DNA of 64,000 bases from UBA11051 sp964390495 (GCA_964390495.1 CAYMIN010000003.1:1-64000); one strand, 5' to 3'; shown: positions 1 to 8,985, numbered from the stretch's first letter. Notes: a model not told the origin generated them from the letters alone. Made by a program: numbers and translations.

Positions 1-188
1 ACGACAACGGCACAACCACTGCTCAACTGTAACCCATGTATGGTACTAGCTCACTGTTCGACCGCCCTACATTTGACCTTTGTGGCGCTTCCAGCCTACC
101 GCCGGCGCTAGCCGAGCGCCGTCTGCTTCCACGACACACAAGAGGACCTGCGCTTCTTACCAATCCGCCCCCCACCGCGGGCTGCTAA

Positions 189-332
189 TCGCCGCAGGGC
201 TGGGCGCACGGGTGGATCGGCCGCGATCAGGCCAACCTGTTCGTCCCCGGCAGCTACCGCGCCGTGGTCAAGTCCGTACCTGACGGGGAACCACTGGCTA
301 GCGCCACCTTCCTGGTCAAGGCGGCGCGCTAG
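189..332 (+). pseudogene. C-terminal remnant of a secreted-type protein
   Basis: An open frame of about 47 codons runs from just after an in-frame stop (186-188) to a TAG at 330-332 and has no plausible start. Its end reads like a beta-sandwich tail (G-S-Y-R-A-V-V-K ... A-T-F-L-V-K) and is similar in style to the C-terminus of the DNRLRE protein at 36744-39812. The same frame upstream is broken at 30-32 and 186-188. I infer a decayed 3' gene end rather than a working gene. No ORF in 1-188 looks real. Confidence 0.3.
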
Positions 333-385
333 GCTGCGCCCCGAGCCGGGACGGGTGGTGTGAGCGAGCAATTATGTCCAGACTA

Positions 386-415
386 TTGCCAAGTTGGGCC
401 GGTTTTGGGTACAAT
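386..415 (+). promoter_or_regulatory. Putative sigma-70 promoter for the small membrane protein
   Basis: TTGCCA (386-391), an 18-bp spacer and TACAAT (410-415) lie 52 bp upstream of the ATG at 468. Both boxes match the housekeeping consensus in five of six positions. Confidence 0.5.
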
Positions 416-467
416 TCGAGCATCACACGTAAGCGAAAACGGCCACGACTGAAAGGCGGCGTTAGGT

Positions 468-827
468 ATGGCGGAAAACACCTCGGGCACTGGCGGGCCG
501 GTCCCCGAAGAGATCAAGGGCTGGAACTGGGGAGCGTTCTGGCTGACCTGGATCTGGGGCATCGGCAACAATGTCTGGATCTCTTTCCTGGCCCTGGTTC
601 TGGGCATCATCTGGAGCATTGTCCTGGGTGTCAAGGGCAGTGAATGGGCCTGGCAGCATCGCAAGTTCGAGAGCGTGCAGCAGTTCAAAGAGACCCAGGC
701 CGCCTGGTCCAAGTGGGGCTGGATCATATTCATCATCAGCGTCGTCCTGGGCATACTCATGGCCTTGCTCGGGGGGCTGGCGTTCGTGGGTATAGCTGCC
801 AGCCAATCGGGGAACCTGTCGCCGTAG
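468..827 (+). CDS. Small two-helix membrane protein
   Basis: A 119-residue protein of unknown function. After a short soluble head comes a Trp-rich stretch (G-W-N-W-G-A-F-W at about 18-25) leading into one hydrophobic segment at about 25-56. A conserved-looking linker K-G-S-E-W-A-W-Q-H-R-K-F follows, then a second membrane span at about 82-110. This pattern is that of a widespread family of small membrane proteins often labelled 'ribonuclease G and E' without good reason; I see no nuclease motif. The ribosome site is weak, but a clear promoter sits upstream. It appears to be transcribed alone. Confidence 0.75.
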   Translation: MAENTSGTGGPVPEEIKGWNWGAFWLTWIWGIGNNVWISFLALVLGIIWSIVLGVKGSEWAWQHRKFESVQQFKETQAAWSKWGWIIFIISVVLGILMALLGGLAFVGIAASQSGNLSP

Positions 828-927
828 TCGCCGCTGGCTCTAGCGGAGCCGCGCTAAGCTCTTGAGGGCGGCGGGTTGAGTTCTTGGCCGGGCGGTCGAG
901 GGCCCGTCTGGCTACTCGGCTGGGTCG

Positions 928-3270
928 CTACTCGACAACCACCACCGCATAGATGTCCAACCGGGGCACGGTGAAGCTGACTAGCCGTGTCTCGGCCTGT
1001 TGCCCGATCTGGTACTTCAGGGACACTGCCTCCGCCATCTCCGGCGCTAGCAGACGGACCTGGCTGACCTCGAAGTCCTCCGCCACTCGCAGCTTCACCT
1101 GCAAGTCTGTCTCCGGATGTACCTGTGGGTCCCACTCGGCGCGCAGGCTTTCGGCCCGGGAGTTAGGTTGCCCGCCCCAGGTGCCCTCCTCCAGCAGTGT
1201 CAGGAAGCCCTCGCTGAGGCCGCTCTGCTCGGCCTTTTGCGGGTCGCGCCACCACTTGCTGCCCTGCTGCTTGAGCGGTATATTGAAATTGACCAACTGC
1301 ACCACGTACTGTCCGCCGGCGCTCTTCATCACCGTCAGCTCGGTGGTGAGCGGCTTATCCTCAATCTCGCAGGTCAGCGGCCGGTCCATGATTTGCTGCA
1401 AAGCCGCCGGGATGCGGCGCAGGTAGGTGGTCTTGTCATACTCCGCCCTGGGGATTCCGGTTTTCATCCAGCGGGTAGCGCCGTCGTAGAAGCCCACCGG
1501 GCATTCGCCGCGCGGGAGATAGGCTACCGTGCCCTGGCCCACTTGCAGAACACAGGGCGTGTCACCGCTACCGGTGCCGACGAACAGCGGGACCTGGTCG
1601 CGCTTGCGGCCCCACTCATCATAGGTGCCGACCTCGCCGAATAGTACCAGCTTGCCGCCCGCCTTGACGAACTCGGAGAGCGCCTGGTACTGCGCCGCGC
1701 TGATTACCGGCACGTGCGCCAGCACCAGGGCATCGAGGTCGGCCAGGCCCTCGCGGGTGAGGTCGCGGTCGAGCACGGCGCGGAACAGGAGCCCCGCCTC
1801 CCAGAGCAGTTGCGAAGCCGGGAAGCACATGGTGGGTTGGTTGAGGTAGGCCTGCTGGGTGGAGGTCCAGACCCCGACATTCGCCTGCATCTCGGCCCGC
1901 ACGAACAGCTCGGCGTGGTCGCGCCAGAAGTTGTTGTAGAGCGCCACCGCGTCCTGCTGCCGCGGACTGAGTACGTTGAGGTAGGTATAGGTGGCGTCCG
2001 GCACCAGGCCGTTGGCGTGAGTGTTGGCGATCCAGGCCTTGGTGATGTTTTCGTGGCCCGGGGACTTGGGGGTATGCCACCAGCCCAGGGCCAGCAGCAT
2101 CACTATCGCCTTGTCTCCACCGACCGCTTTGAGGTAGCGGTACTGGTAGGCGTGCGAGGTGATATAGCGTCCTCCGCCATAGTCCTTGTACTCCGTGCTG
2201 CCCGCCTCGCGGAGGTTCACCAGAGGTTTGCGGGGGTGCTCGACCAGGCCGAAGCTCTGCGCCTGATTGATGGCGTCATACTGCAGCGCCGGCCCGTAGC
2301 TGCCGTGGAAGCTCTGTAGCAGGTCCTTCCATGACATGCAGTAGTTGCAGGAGATGGCGAAGTCGGGGTCGCGCTTGCGGGCATGGGCCTCCAGCATCCT
2401 CAGCAGGTCCGGGCTGGCCTGAGCGCGGAACTCCTGCCATTTGAGCCACAGCGCGCGGTTGTTCTCGGTAAGCTCCCGGGGTGGCTCCAGATGCGCCAGG
2501 TCCGCGATGCCTAAGACCTCGGCGAGTTCGGTATCGCTGCACGTCTCCGCCAGGTAGTGCCGGAAGCCCTCTTTGCAGTGGTCGCAATAGCACGCCCCCT
2601 TGGCGTTCCATACCCCGGTGGAGTCGAGATAGCAGCCGTCATAGCCGACATCAATCATCATGTCAATGATGCCTCGGGCATAGGTCTGGAACTCGGGACT
2701 GTTAGCGCAGAAGTAGTATCCGGCCGGGCCGTGGTAGCTGTAGGGGATCGGCTCACCGTCGGCGGTCACCTGCAGGTAGGTCATGGGGTCGCTGGCCGGG
2801 CGCTTGCCGAAGTAGTCCGAGTACTGCTGCTCCCAGCGGGCCTCGAAGAAGTCGAACCATTTCTTGAGCGGGCCGCTCTCACCCTTGGGGCGGGTCGCCG
2901 GTGCATCCTCATACCCGTAGAGGAAGGTGCCGGGGTGGTAGCCGAAGGCGCGGATGCCGTGCTGGTGCAGAAAGGCGATGTCGGCTTTGGTGATACCCGC
3001 CAGGCGGTCATACTCCTTGCGCTCCGGAGGGTTGGTGTAAGGCATGGCCGCGATCAGCACGTGGGTCATGGCCGCCCGCAGCGGGAACTGGTGGTGTGGT
3101 TCCTGCGGCACCATCCCGTAGGCGTGCATCCAGCACCAGCGCATATTGCCATAGAGGCACGATTCGATAGTCGAGTCGCCTGCCGCTTGCGCCTGAGCAG
3201 GGGGCAACTGACAGGCCATCAGAATGGCCGCCGCCATCGCACAGAATAACACCGCTCGAGAGTGCTTCAT
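928..3270 (-). CDS. Secreted glycoside-hydrolase-like TIM-barrel protein
   Basis: About 780 residues, starting with a signal peptide (hydrophobic core F-C-A-M-A-A-A-I-L-M-A, cleavage after A-Q-A). The middle (roughly 40-400) looks like a (beta/alpha)8 barrel of the unclassified or GH42-like type: the segment with Y-D-G-C-Y-L-D-S-T-G followed by C-Y-C-D-H-C places an acidic residue at a strand end beside a likely metal-binding Cys cluster. At about 500-550, D-A-L-V-L-A-H-V-P ... G-G-K-L-V-L-F-G resembles the beta-galactosidase trimerisation (GATase-like) domain. I chose the ATG at 3270, which opens the signal peptide and has a GGGA upstream; ATG 3282 is also possible. Substrate is unknown; neighbouring lyases suggest plant or algal polysaccharide. 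The dispersed-repeat-free, low-GC spacer lies upstream. Confidence 0.7.
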   Translation of the reverse strand: MKHSRAVLFCAMAAAILMACQLPPAQAQAAGDSTIESCLYGNMRWCWMHAYGMVPQEPHHQFPLRAAMTHVLIAAMPYTNPPERKEYDRLAGITKADIAFLHQHGIRAFGYHPGTFLYGYEDAPATRPKGESGPLKKWFDFFEARWEQQYSDYFGKRPASDPMTYLQVTADGEPIPYSYHGPAGYYFCANSPEFQTYARGIIDMMIDVGYDGCYLDSTGVWNAKGACYCDHCKEGFRHYLAETCSDTELAEVLGIADLAHLEPPRELTENNRALWLKWQEFRAQASPDLLRMLEAHARKRDPDFAISCNYCMSWKDLLQSFHGSYGPALQYDAINQAQSFGLVEHPRKPLVNLREAGSTEYKDYGGGRYITSHAYQYRYLKAVGGDKAIVMLLALGWWHTPKSPGHENITKAWIANTHANGLVPDATYTYLNVLSPRQQDAVALYNNFWRDHAELFVRAEMQANVGVWTSTQQAYLNQPTMCFPASQLLWEAGLLFRAVLDRDLTREGLADLDALVLAHVPVISAAQYQALSEFVKAGGKLVLFGEVGTYDEWGRKRDQVPLFVGTGSGDTPCVLQVGQGTVAYLPRGECPVGFYDGATRWMKTGIPRAEYDKTTYLRRIPAALQQIMDRPLTCEIEDKPLTTELTVMKSAGGQYVVQLVNFNIPLKQQGSKWWRDPQKAEQSGLSEGFLTLLEEGTWGGQPNSRAESLRAEWDPQVHPETDLQVKLRVAEDFEVSQVRLLAPEMAEAVSLKYQIGQQAETRLVSFTVPRLDIYAVVVVE

Positions 3271-3340
3271 TGGTCTCGCCATCCCTTCATGCTGGGGCGG
3301 GTCTGAGTGGGCGATCGCACCCACTTTTTGATGGACAAAC

Positions 3341-3491
3341 TGTGGAAAACGCTAGCTGGGTGGGCGCCCCAGAATGGATTTTCGCCTCTTTAATTTCGCC
3401 TGTACGCAGTTTTCCACAAGGGAGCCGCTTGGTGGAAAAATGTGGAAAAGTCTGTGGTAAACCGCTTCTAGAGGCCGTTTTCTGTGGATAA
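3341..3491. other. Cluster of DnaA-box-like nonamers (possible origin element)
   Basis: Within 150 bp of AT-rich non-coding DNA there are a perfect TGTGGATAA (3483-3491, the complement of TTATCCACA), TGTGGAAAA at 3341-3349 and 3441-3449, its inverse TTTTCCACA at 3410-3418, and variants GGTGGAAAA (3431-3439) and TGTGGTAAA (3453-3461). Such density is typical of DnaA binding regions. The divergence of the surrounding sequence from local GC content is obvious. The rest of the 3271-3592 gap shows nothing else. dnaA itself is not in the window, so origin function is inference. Confidence 0.5.
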
Positions 3492-3592
3492 ACTGGCGAA
3501 ATTGTGCCCCTACACACTATTCTCGTGCACAGCGCCATCCTGGTTTTCCCCAGGAATTTGCCCGCAAAGCGCGATTGCCGGCGGCGTGCGGC

Positions 3593-4675
3593 CTAAATAC
3601 ACAGATTTGTGAACGTCCGTTCGCATGGATTGCCGATAGTGAAGCTGATCTGGCCGATTTCAGGTGCCATAATCACCGCCGCCAGCGAGGCCGTTTCACT
3701 CGGGTTATCGGTGTGGCGGCAGATAGGGTGCTTGCCCGCGTGGTCCGACAGAATCGCCAGCATGCGGCTGGGGTCCAACTTGCCGTAGTCCTGGTACAAG
3801 AGCTGCTGGGCGCGGCCCTGACGGTCAAGGCTGTTGACGGTCGCAGCGCCGGGCGCCTCGTAGCGGCGTATCTGCGGGGAGATGCAATGATTGGCATGGG
3901 CGTACACGCCGCAGCCATCAGGACCAAGTTGCGCCGCCGCCGTGGCCGAGGTCTCCAGGCCGACCATCTGTCCCTGCGGCCCGCCGACATAGAAGTGATG
4001 GCCGGAGGCGCGCGGCGCTTTGCTGATCGCGGCCACCGCCTCGGCGAAGCCGGTCTGGGCCAGGGCGTTGTTGATGGTAGCCAGGTAGATTACGCCGGGC
4101 CTGGCGTCAGTGCTGACCAGGTTGTTGTTGCCGATCGCGATGCCGGCCTCATTGATGGCGATGAGCGACAGACAGCCTGCGGTGGTGAGGCCGAGGGTGG
4201 CCGGGCCGTGCTGCGGCTTGCGCCTAATGCACATCACATGCTCAGCCGCCGCGAAGCCCATATCCCACGTCTGGCCGAGATAGAGCCTGCTGTCAGCGGT
4301 CGCGGGTGGGCCGGCGGCGATATGGGTACATTCACAGGTGCCGGCAAGCCCCGCCGTCACCACATCAACAAAATCGGTGTAGCCGTTGCCGATGAGCAGC
4401 CGCTGGGGCTCGATGCCGGCACCCTCGGAGATGCCCAGGAACTCCTCGTAGGTGTCCGGACAATAGCGCTCATGATGGACCAGGTGCCGGCCGGCCAGCT
4501 CCAGCAGATCGGCCACCTGGTAGTCGGCACGGTACTGCCGGGCCCGCTGCAGGGCAAGCTCGATGCGGATTTGGCACATCTGCACAGCGCCCTCGCGCAA
4601 AGCTTCGCCATGCTGCCGGCCCATTTCCCGATACGAGCCTGATACCTCAAGACAGTGAGTGCCCAAGCCAGCCAC
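3593..4675 (-). CDS. C45-family autoproteolytic Ntn-hydrolase (acyltransferase/amidohydrolase-like)
   Basis: 360 residues. The N-terminal G-S-Y-R-E-M-G-R-Q-H-G-E motif and the later A-G-T-C-E-C-T-H match family C45, represented by acyl-CoA:6-aminopenicillanic-acid acyltransferase. C116 followed by Thr is the likely nucleophile exposed by self-cleavage. Downstream segments with N-E-A-G-I-A-I-G-N-N-N and G-H-H-F-Y-V-G also fit the family. Members cleave amide bonds of acyl-amino compounds, but the substrate cannot be read from sequence. No signal peptide is evident, so it is probably cytoplasmic. The start is a GTG with a weak ribosome site. It is divergently arranged with the dehydrogenase at 4815. 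Confidence 0.75.
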   Translation of the reverse strand: MAGLGTHCLEVSGSYREMGRQHGEALREGAVQMCQIRIELALQRARQYRADYQVADLLELAGRHLVHHERYCPDTYEEFLGISEGAGIEPQRLLIGNGYTDFVDVVTAGLAGTCECTHIAAGPPATADSRLYLGQTWDMGFAAAEHVMCIRRKPQHGPATLGLTTAGCLSLIAINEAGIAIGNNNLVSTDARPGVIYLATINNALAQTGFAEAVAAISKAPRASGHHFYVGGPQGQMVGLETSATAAAQLGPDGCGVYAHANHCISPQIRRYEAPGAATVNSLDRQGRAQQLLYQDYGKLDPSRMLAILSDHAGKHPICRHTDNPSETASLAAVIMAPEIGQISFTIGNPCERTFTNLCI

Positions 4676-4773
4676 CTCTGCCGGTCAATTCCCCGCCGGC
4701 CGGGTTGTCTCCTTCCGCAGGTCCGGGCCCTGCCGATGCGGAACTGAATCTGGTGCTGCCACCTGCGACCGCT

Positions 4774-4806
4774 TATAATGAGGCGCGCAAGGCCCGGAAT
4801 AAGGAG
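4774..4806 (+). promoter_or_regulatory. Promoter -10 box and ribosome site before the dehydrogenase
   Basis: A perfect TATAAT (4774-4779) lies 36 bp before the ATG at 4815, and AAGGAG (4801-4806) is the ribosome site. No good -35 box is visible at the expected distance. Confidence 0.5.
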
Positions 4807-4814
4807 AAGCGATC

Positions 4815-5840
4815 ATGAGCAAGCCGAGGGTATGGTATATCCAGACCGCCAGCCACACCGAGCGGGTATTCGACCCCGCCGACTACCAGCGAATGTTGGA
4901 CAGCTTCGAGGTCACCGTCAACGAGACCGACAGGCGCTATAGCTCCGAGGACCTCGCCGCCGAAATCGCTGGCTTCGACGGCCTCGTCACCGGCTGGAGC
5001 AACGCGCCGCCGATCACCAGCGAGGTCATGGAGAATGCCGACAAGCTCAAGATCATCGCCCATTCCGCAGGCTCGATCAAACACGTGGTATCCAGGGAGA
5101 TCATTGACAAGTACCTGATCCCGCGCGATGTCGTTCTGTTCTCGGCCAACCACGCCATCGCTTACAATGTGGCCGAGAGCGCCGTGGGCATGTTGCTGAT
5201 GGCCTGCCACTGCTGGGCGCAGTTCGCCCAGAGTTTCCGGGAGACCGGCGTCTGGCGGCCTCCGGCTGTCCGCTCCAACGCACGCTTTCTGCAGGGCTCG
5301 ACCGTCGGCGTCATCAGCGCCTCGAAGGTCGGCCGCGAGGTCATCAAGCTGCTGAGTGGGTGGCCGCTGCAGCTAGTGCTCTATGATCCCTATGTGACCG
5401 AGGAACAGGCGCAAGAGCTGGGCGTGGAGAAGGTCGAGCTCAATGAGCTGTTCGAGCGCTCCGACCATGTGACGATTCACGCGCCCAGGCTGCCGGCCAC
5501 CGATAACCTGATCGGCGCGGAGCAGTTGAAGCTGCTGCGGGATGGCGCGACCTTGGTCAACACCGCGCGGGGCAACTGCCTGGACCACGCGGCGCTGCTG
5601 GCGGCGGCGGCTGCCGGCCGCATATATGTGGTGCTGGATGTCACCGAGCCCGAGCCGCTCCCCGCCGACAGCCCGTTCCGTACGCTGCAGAATGTGGCGA
5701 TTACCCCCCATGTTTCCGGGGCCGGCTTCTACGGGTACCACAAGATCGGGGAGATCACAGTGGACGCACTGGCGGCGGCTTTTGCCGGCAAGCCGGTGGC
5801 CGGAGCGGTGGACTACTCCAAATATGACATCCTGGCGTAG
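4815..5840 (+). CDS. D-2-hydroxyacid dehydrogenase family protein (SerA-like)
   Basis: 341 residues of the NAD-dependent D-isomer hydroxyacid dehydrogenase fold. The substrate domain is followed at about 158-180 by the nucleotide-binding strand, then the catalytic Arg in V-N-T-A-R-G, Glu in V-T-E-P-E-P and His in T-P-H-V-S-G-A, all present. The usual G-x-G-x-x-G loop reads V-G-V-I-S-A-S-K-V-G, losing the central glycines; cofactor use may therefore differ. Relatives include 3-phosphoglycerate dehydrogenase, but there is no C-terminal ACT domain, so I do not assign serA. An excellent ribosome site and a TATAAT precede it. A two-base gap follows before the open frame of the next gene, so it likely heads the glycosyltransferase operon. 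Confidence 0.85.
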   Translation: MSKPRVWYIQTASHTERVFDPADYQRMLDSFEVTVNETDRRYSSEDLAAEIAGFDGLVTGWSNAPPITSEVMENADKLKIIAHSAGSIKHVVSREIIDKYLIPRDVVLFSANHAIAYNVAESAVGMLLMACHCWAQFAQSFRETGVWRPPAVRSNARFLQGSTVGVISASKVGREVIKLLSGWPLQLVLYDPYVTEEQAQELGVEKVELNELFERSDHVTIHAPRLPATDNLIGAEQLKLLRDGATLVNTARGNCLDHAALLAAAAAGRIYVVLDVTEPEPLPADSPFRTLQNVAITPHVSGAGFYGYHKIGEITVDALAAAFAGKPVAGAVDYSKYDILA

Positions 5841-5866
5841 CGGTGATTGCGGGCAGGAGGTTACGG

Positions 5867-6625
5867 ATGCCGGGCCAGCAAGCCCAGCCTTACTTATCCA
5901 TCGTCATTCCCGCGTACAATGAACAGCGCCGGCTGGCGCCTAGTTTGCAGGCGATCCTGCAGTACCTGGAGGGCAAGAGCTTCGACTGGGAGATCGTGGT
6001 GGTGGATGACGGTAGCGAGGATGCTACCTCCCAGATAGCCGCAGAGGCCCTGGCCGACAGCGATCACCAACTGCTGCGCAATGAGCCCAACCTCGGCAAG
6101 GCACTGTCGGTGAAGCGCGGTCTGGCCGCCAGCCGTGGTCGGATTGCGCTGTTCACCGACGCCGACCTTTCCACTCCCATCGCGGAAGCCGACCGGCTGC
6201 TGGAGGCGCTCGAGCAGGGCGCTGATATTGCCATCGGCTCGCGGCAGATTCGGGGCTCGCGGATCGAGCAGCATCAGCCGTGGTATCGCGAGCTGGCCGG
6301 CCGCAGCTTCGGCCTGGTGAACCGCCTGGTGCTGCAGCACGGGATTCCCGACACCCAATGCGGCTTCAAGGCTTTCACTCGTCAGGCCATCGAGCGCCTC
6401 TTGCCACACCAGCGGCTGAGCGGGTGGGCGTTTGATGCCGAGCTGCTGTTCATCGCCCGGCGGCTGGGCCTGAGCATCGCGCAGATTCCGGTGCGCTGGG
6501 AAAACGACCCGGATACCAAGGTCAACATGTTCACTGACGGCCCTAAGATGGTCTGCGATCTGTTCCGCATCCGGCGGCTGCACGGTCGGCTGCGCGCAGA
6601 CAGCAGCCCCGAGGGTAAGGTCTAG
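5867..6625 (+). CDS. GT2 glycosyltransferase, dolichyl/polyprenyl-phosphate hexose synthase type
   Basis: 252 residues from ATG 5867, which has GGAGG seven bases upstream; an in-frame GTG at 5843 is less likely. Motifs of family GT2 appear in order: S-I-V-I-P-A-Y-N-E near the start, V-V-D-D-G-S-E-D-A-T for the nucleotide, F-T-D-A-D-L-S-T-P as the D-x-D-type metal site, and D-T-Q-C-G-F-K-A-F as in dolichyl-phosphate beta-glucosyltransferases. There are no trailing membrane helices. It probably transfers a hexose from a nucleotide sugar to a polyprenyl phosphate for envelope glycan assembly. It sits two bases before the next gene, forming one operon with the GT9 enzymes. Confidence 0.85.
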   Translation: MPGQQAQPYLSIVIPAYNEQRRLAPSLQAILQYLEGKSFDWEIVVVDDGSEDATSQIAAEALADSDHQLLRNEPNLGKALSVKRGLAASRGRIALFTDADLSTPIAEADRLLEALEQGADIAIGSRQIRGSRIEQHQPWYRELAGRSFGLVNRLVLQHGIPDTQCGFKAFTRQAIERLLPHQRLSGWAFDAELLFIARRLGLSIAQIPVRWENDPDTKVNMFTDGPKMVCDLFRIRRLHGRLRADSSPEGKV

Positions 6626-6627
6626 AG

Positions 6628-7812
6628 ATGCAACGCAATCCGGCCCGCAAATTTCTCGACGCCTTCTTTGGCTTGCTGGTGATGGGGGCGCTGGCGGTGT
6701 ACGGTGGTGTGCGGCGACTGTCCTCGCACCGGCACCGTCGGCCGCTTGCCGAGCTGAAGGTCGAAAACCTCCTGGTGATCAAGCTGTGCTGCCTGGGCGA
6801 TGGGGTGCTGGCCGGCCCGGCAGTGCGGGCGCTGAAACAGGCGTACCCGCAGGCGCGTGTCACCCTCATCTGCACTCCCCGCAATGTGGACGCCTTCCTC
6901 GGCCAGGACTTTGTTGATGAGCTGGTGACCCTGCAGCTTACCGGGCTGGGTGGGCTGAGGGAGCTCTTGCGGGCCGGGCCTCGGGCGCTGCGGCAGGCAC
7001 TGACGGCGATGCGGCGCTGTCGCCCCGACCTCGCCGTGGACCTGGACCTGTATTACAAGATAACCCCGATACTTGCCTTCCTGAGCGGGGCCCCGGTCCG
7101 CGCCGGCTTCGACACCGCCGGCAAGCATCGGGGCTACCTCTACACCCATAGGGCTCCCCGCGACCCCGACAAGCACGAACTGCTGTGCTTTCTGGACATT
7201 GTCAAGGCACTCGGGATCGAGAGCAATGACCTCTCGCTGTCGCTATGGCGGGACGCGGAGGCTGCTGATCGCGTGGCCGGCCTGCTGGCTGAGGCGGGCC
7301 TGGAGCCGACCGCTAGGTACGCCGTCTTGGCCCCCGGCAGCAGCAAGAACTGGCCGGTCAAACGCTGGGCGGCTGACAACTTCGCTGCTGTCGGCAAGTA
7401 CCTGGCCGAGCGCCATGATTTGCCGGTGATGATAACTGGTGCGGCGTTCGAGGCGCAGTTGGGCCAGCAGGTGGCCGAGGCCGCCGGGCCACGGGCGGTG
7501 AATCTGGCGGGCAAGACCAGCATCCGCGAGACCATCGAGCTGCTGCGAGAGGCCGCGGTAGTAATCAGCAATGACAGCGGGCCGATGCACCTGGCGGCGG
7601 CCGTGGCGACGCCGGTAGTGGGCATCTTCGGCCCGACCAACCCCAACAAGTGGCGTCCCTGGAGCGAGCAGGGGCGGGCCGTTACCTCCGACGGGTGCCC
7701 CAAGGCCCCGTGTTACTACCTGTCGGCGATGCCGCGCTGCGATGCGGGCGATTGTCTGGGCAGGATCAGCGTCTCGCAAGTCACCGCCGCCGTGGATGAG
7801 CTTCTGCCCTAG
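6628..7812 (+). CDS. GT9 family glycosyltransferase (heptosyltransferase-like)
   Basis: 394 residues. An N-terminal membrane-associating stretch (about 10-28) precedes the Rossmann start L-L-V-I-K-L-C-C-L-G-D. The C-terminal half has the GT9 donor-binding signature: A-P-G-S-S-K-N-W-P at about 231-239, then N-D-S-G-P-M-H-L-A-A-A and G-I-F-G-P-T-N-P. Known family members add heptose to lipopolysaccharide inner core. Here it suggests that this organism makes a lipid-linked or core-type oligosaccharide, in keeping with an outer membrane. It is tightly coupled to the GT2 gene upstream; a second GT9 enzyme follows after 89 bases. Confidence 0.85.
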   Translation: MQRNPARKFLDAFFGLLVMGALAVYGGVRRLSSHRHRRPLAELKVENLLVIKLCCLGDGVLAGPAVRALKQAYPQARVTLICTPRNVDAFLGQDFVDELVTLQLTGLGGLRELLRAGPRALRQALTAMRRCRPDLAVDLDLYYKITPILAFLSGAPVRAGFDTAGKHRGYLYTHRAPRDPDKHELLCFLDIVKALGIESNDLSLSLWRDAEAADRVAGLLAEAGLEPTARYAVLAPGSSKNWPVKRWAADNFAAVGKYLAERHDLPVMITGAAFEAQLGQQVAEAAGPRAVNLAGKTSIRETIELLREAAVVISNDSGPMHLAAAVATPVVGIFGPTNPNKWRPWSEQGRAVTSDGCPKAPCYYLSAMPRCDAGDCLGRISVSQVTAAVDELLP

Positions 7813-7901
7813 CTGGAGGCAGCGTGCTCCCTCTGGCATTCCACTGCTCGAAGCTGGTATCATATAGCGCGCAGCTTACCAACCAGCCCTATGCCGGAAC
7901 C

Positions 7902-8957
7902 ATGGCCCAACCGCAGATTCCCGAAAAGCAAGCCGCCTCCCCGCGCATCCTGCTTGTCAAGCGCAGCTCGCTTGGCGACATCGTGCACGCCTTGCCGGTT
8001 GCCAATGCTCTGCGCGACACCTATCCGGATTCGTACATCGCTTGGTTAGTGGAAAGTCGCTTCGCCGACATGCTGGACCAGCATCCGGCTCTGGACGAGG
8101 TAATTGCCGTCAAGCGCTATGCCGTTCATCAGACGGTTAGGCTGGTGCGGGACACTCTGCGGGTGCGGCGGGAGCTGCTTAAGCGAAGCTTCGACTGGGC
8201 TCTCGACCTGCAGGGGCTGCTGAAGAGCGCCTATTTGCTGTCTTGTACCGGGGCGAAGCGGCGCATCGGTTTGCGTCACGAACGCCGCGAATTGAGCCAT
8301 TGCTGGTGCAACGAACTGGCGCCCGCTTCCCAGCAAGCACATGCTGTCTTGCGCTGCCTGCAGATGGCGCGCTATCTGGAGTGCGATACCGGCAACCCGC
8401 GCTTCGATCTGCAGGTGGACGCCGAGGCGGCAGCGTCGGCGGAGCAGATGCTGGCTGAGGCGGGCTTTGACGGCTCGCGGCCGCTGGTCGGTATCAATCC
8501 CGGGGCCTCGAGTCCTCACAAGCAGTGGCCTCCGGAGCGCTTTGTGGCTGTGGCCGATACAGCAGCCGGCAATGACTGGGTGGTTCTGGGCGGGCGTGGT
8601 GAGGAAGACCTGGCCCAGCAGATCGCCGGCCAGATACAGGCCCGGCCGCTGGTGAGTGCCGGCCGCACCAGCCTCAAGCAGCTCGTCGCCCTGATCAGCC
8701 GCTTGGATGTCTTGGTCACCGGCGACACCGGCCCCATGCACATCGCTGCGGCCCTGGGGGTGCCGACGGTTGCGCTCTTCGGCCCCACCGATCCTGCCAA
8801 GACCGGCCCCTTCGGCGACATCCATAAGGTCATCTGGCACCGGCAGGAGGCCAGGTCTCGCAAGCGCGGTCGGTCCCGTCGCAACTCTCCCTCGATGCTG
8901 GCGATCACACCGGCGGAAGTCGCCGAGGCGCTGGCCGAAATCCTGCAGCGGCCCTAA
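7902..8957 (+). CDS. GT9 family glycosyltransferase (heptosyltransferase I/II-like)
   Basis: 351 residues from ATG 7902. The opening I-L-L-V-K-R-S-S-L-G-D-I-V-H-A-L-P is the classic heptosyltransferase N-terminus, followed by D-L-Q-G-L-L-K-S at about 105-112, N-P-G-A-S-S-P-H-K-Q-W-P, G-D-T-G-P-M-H-I-A-A-A-L-G-V-P and F-G-P-T-D-P. A longer reading from a GTG at 7824 would run through an extended -10 box (T-G-G then TATCAT at 7858-7863), so the shorter start is preferred. This is a closer match to canonical ADP-heptose:LPS enzymes than its neighbour. It may have its own promoter. Confidence 0.85.
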   Translation: MAQPQIPEKQAASPRILLVKRSSLGDIVHALPVANALRDTYPDSYIAWLVESRFADMLDQHPALDEVIAVKRYAVHQTVRLVRDTLRVRRELLKRSFDWALDLQGLLKSAYLLSCTGAKRRIGLRHERRELSHCWCNELAPASQQAHAVLRCLQMARYLECDTGNPRFDLQVDAEAAASAEQMLAEAGFDGSRPLVGINPGASSPHKQWPPERFVAVADTAAGNDWVVLGGRGEEDLAQQIAGQIQARPLVSAGRTSLKQLVALISRLDVLVTGDTGPMHIAAALGVPTVALFGPTDPAKTGPFGDIHKVIWHRQEARSRKRGRSRRNSPSMLAITPAEVAEALAEILQRP

Positions 8958-8985
8958 TGCGGGCAATCGGCGGCCTCACCAGGCA

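Noticed and set aside
3575..4642. 355-codon ORF antisense to the C45 hydrolase
   Set aside because: The minus strand has family motifs; this frame has none.
7824..7901. N-terminal extension of the second GT9 enzyme from GTG 7824
   Set aside because: It overlaps an extended -10 promoter box and precedes the canonical N-terminal strand by 30 non-conserved residues.
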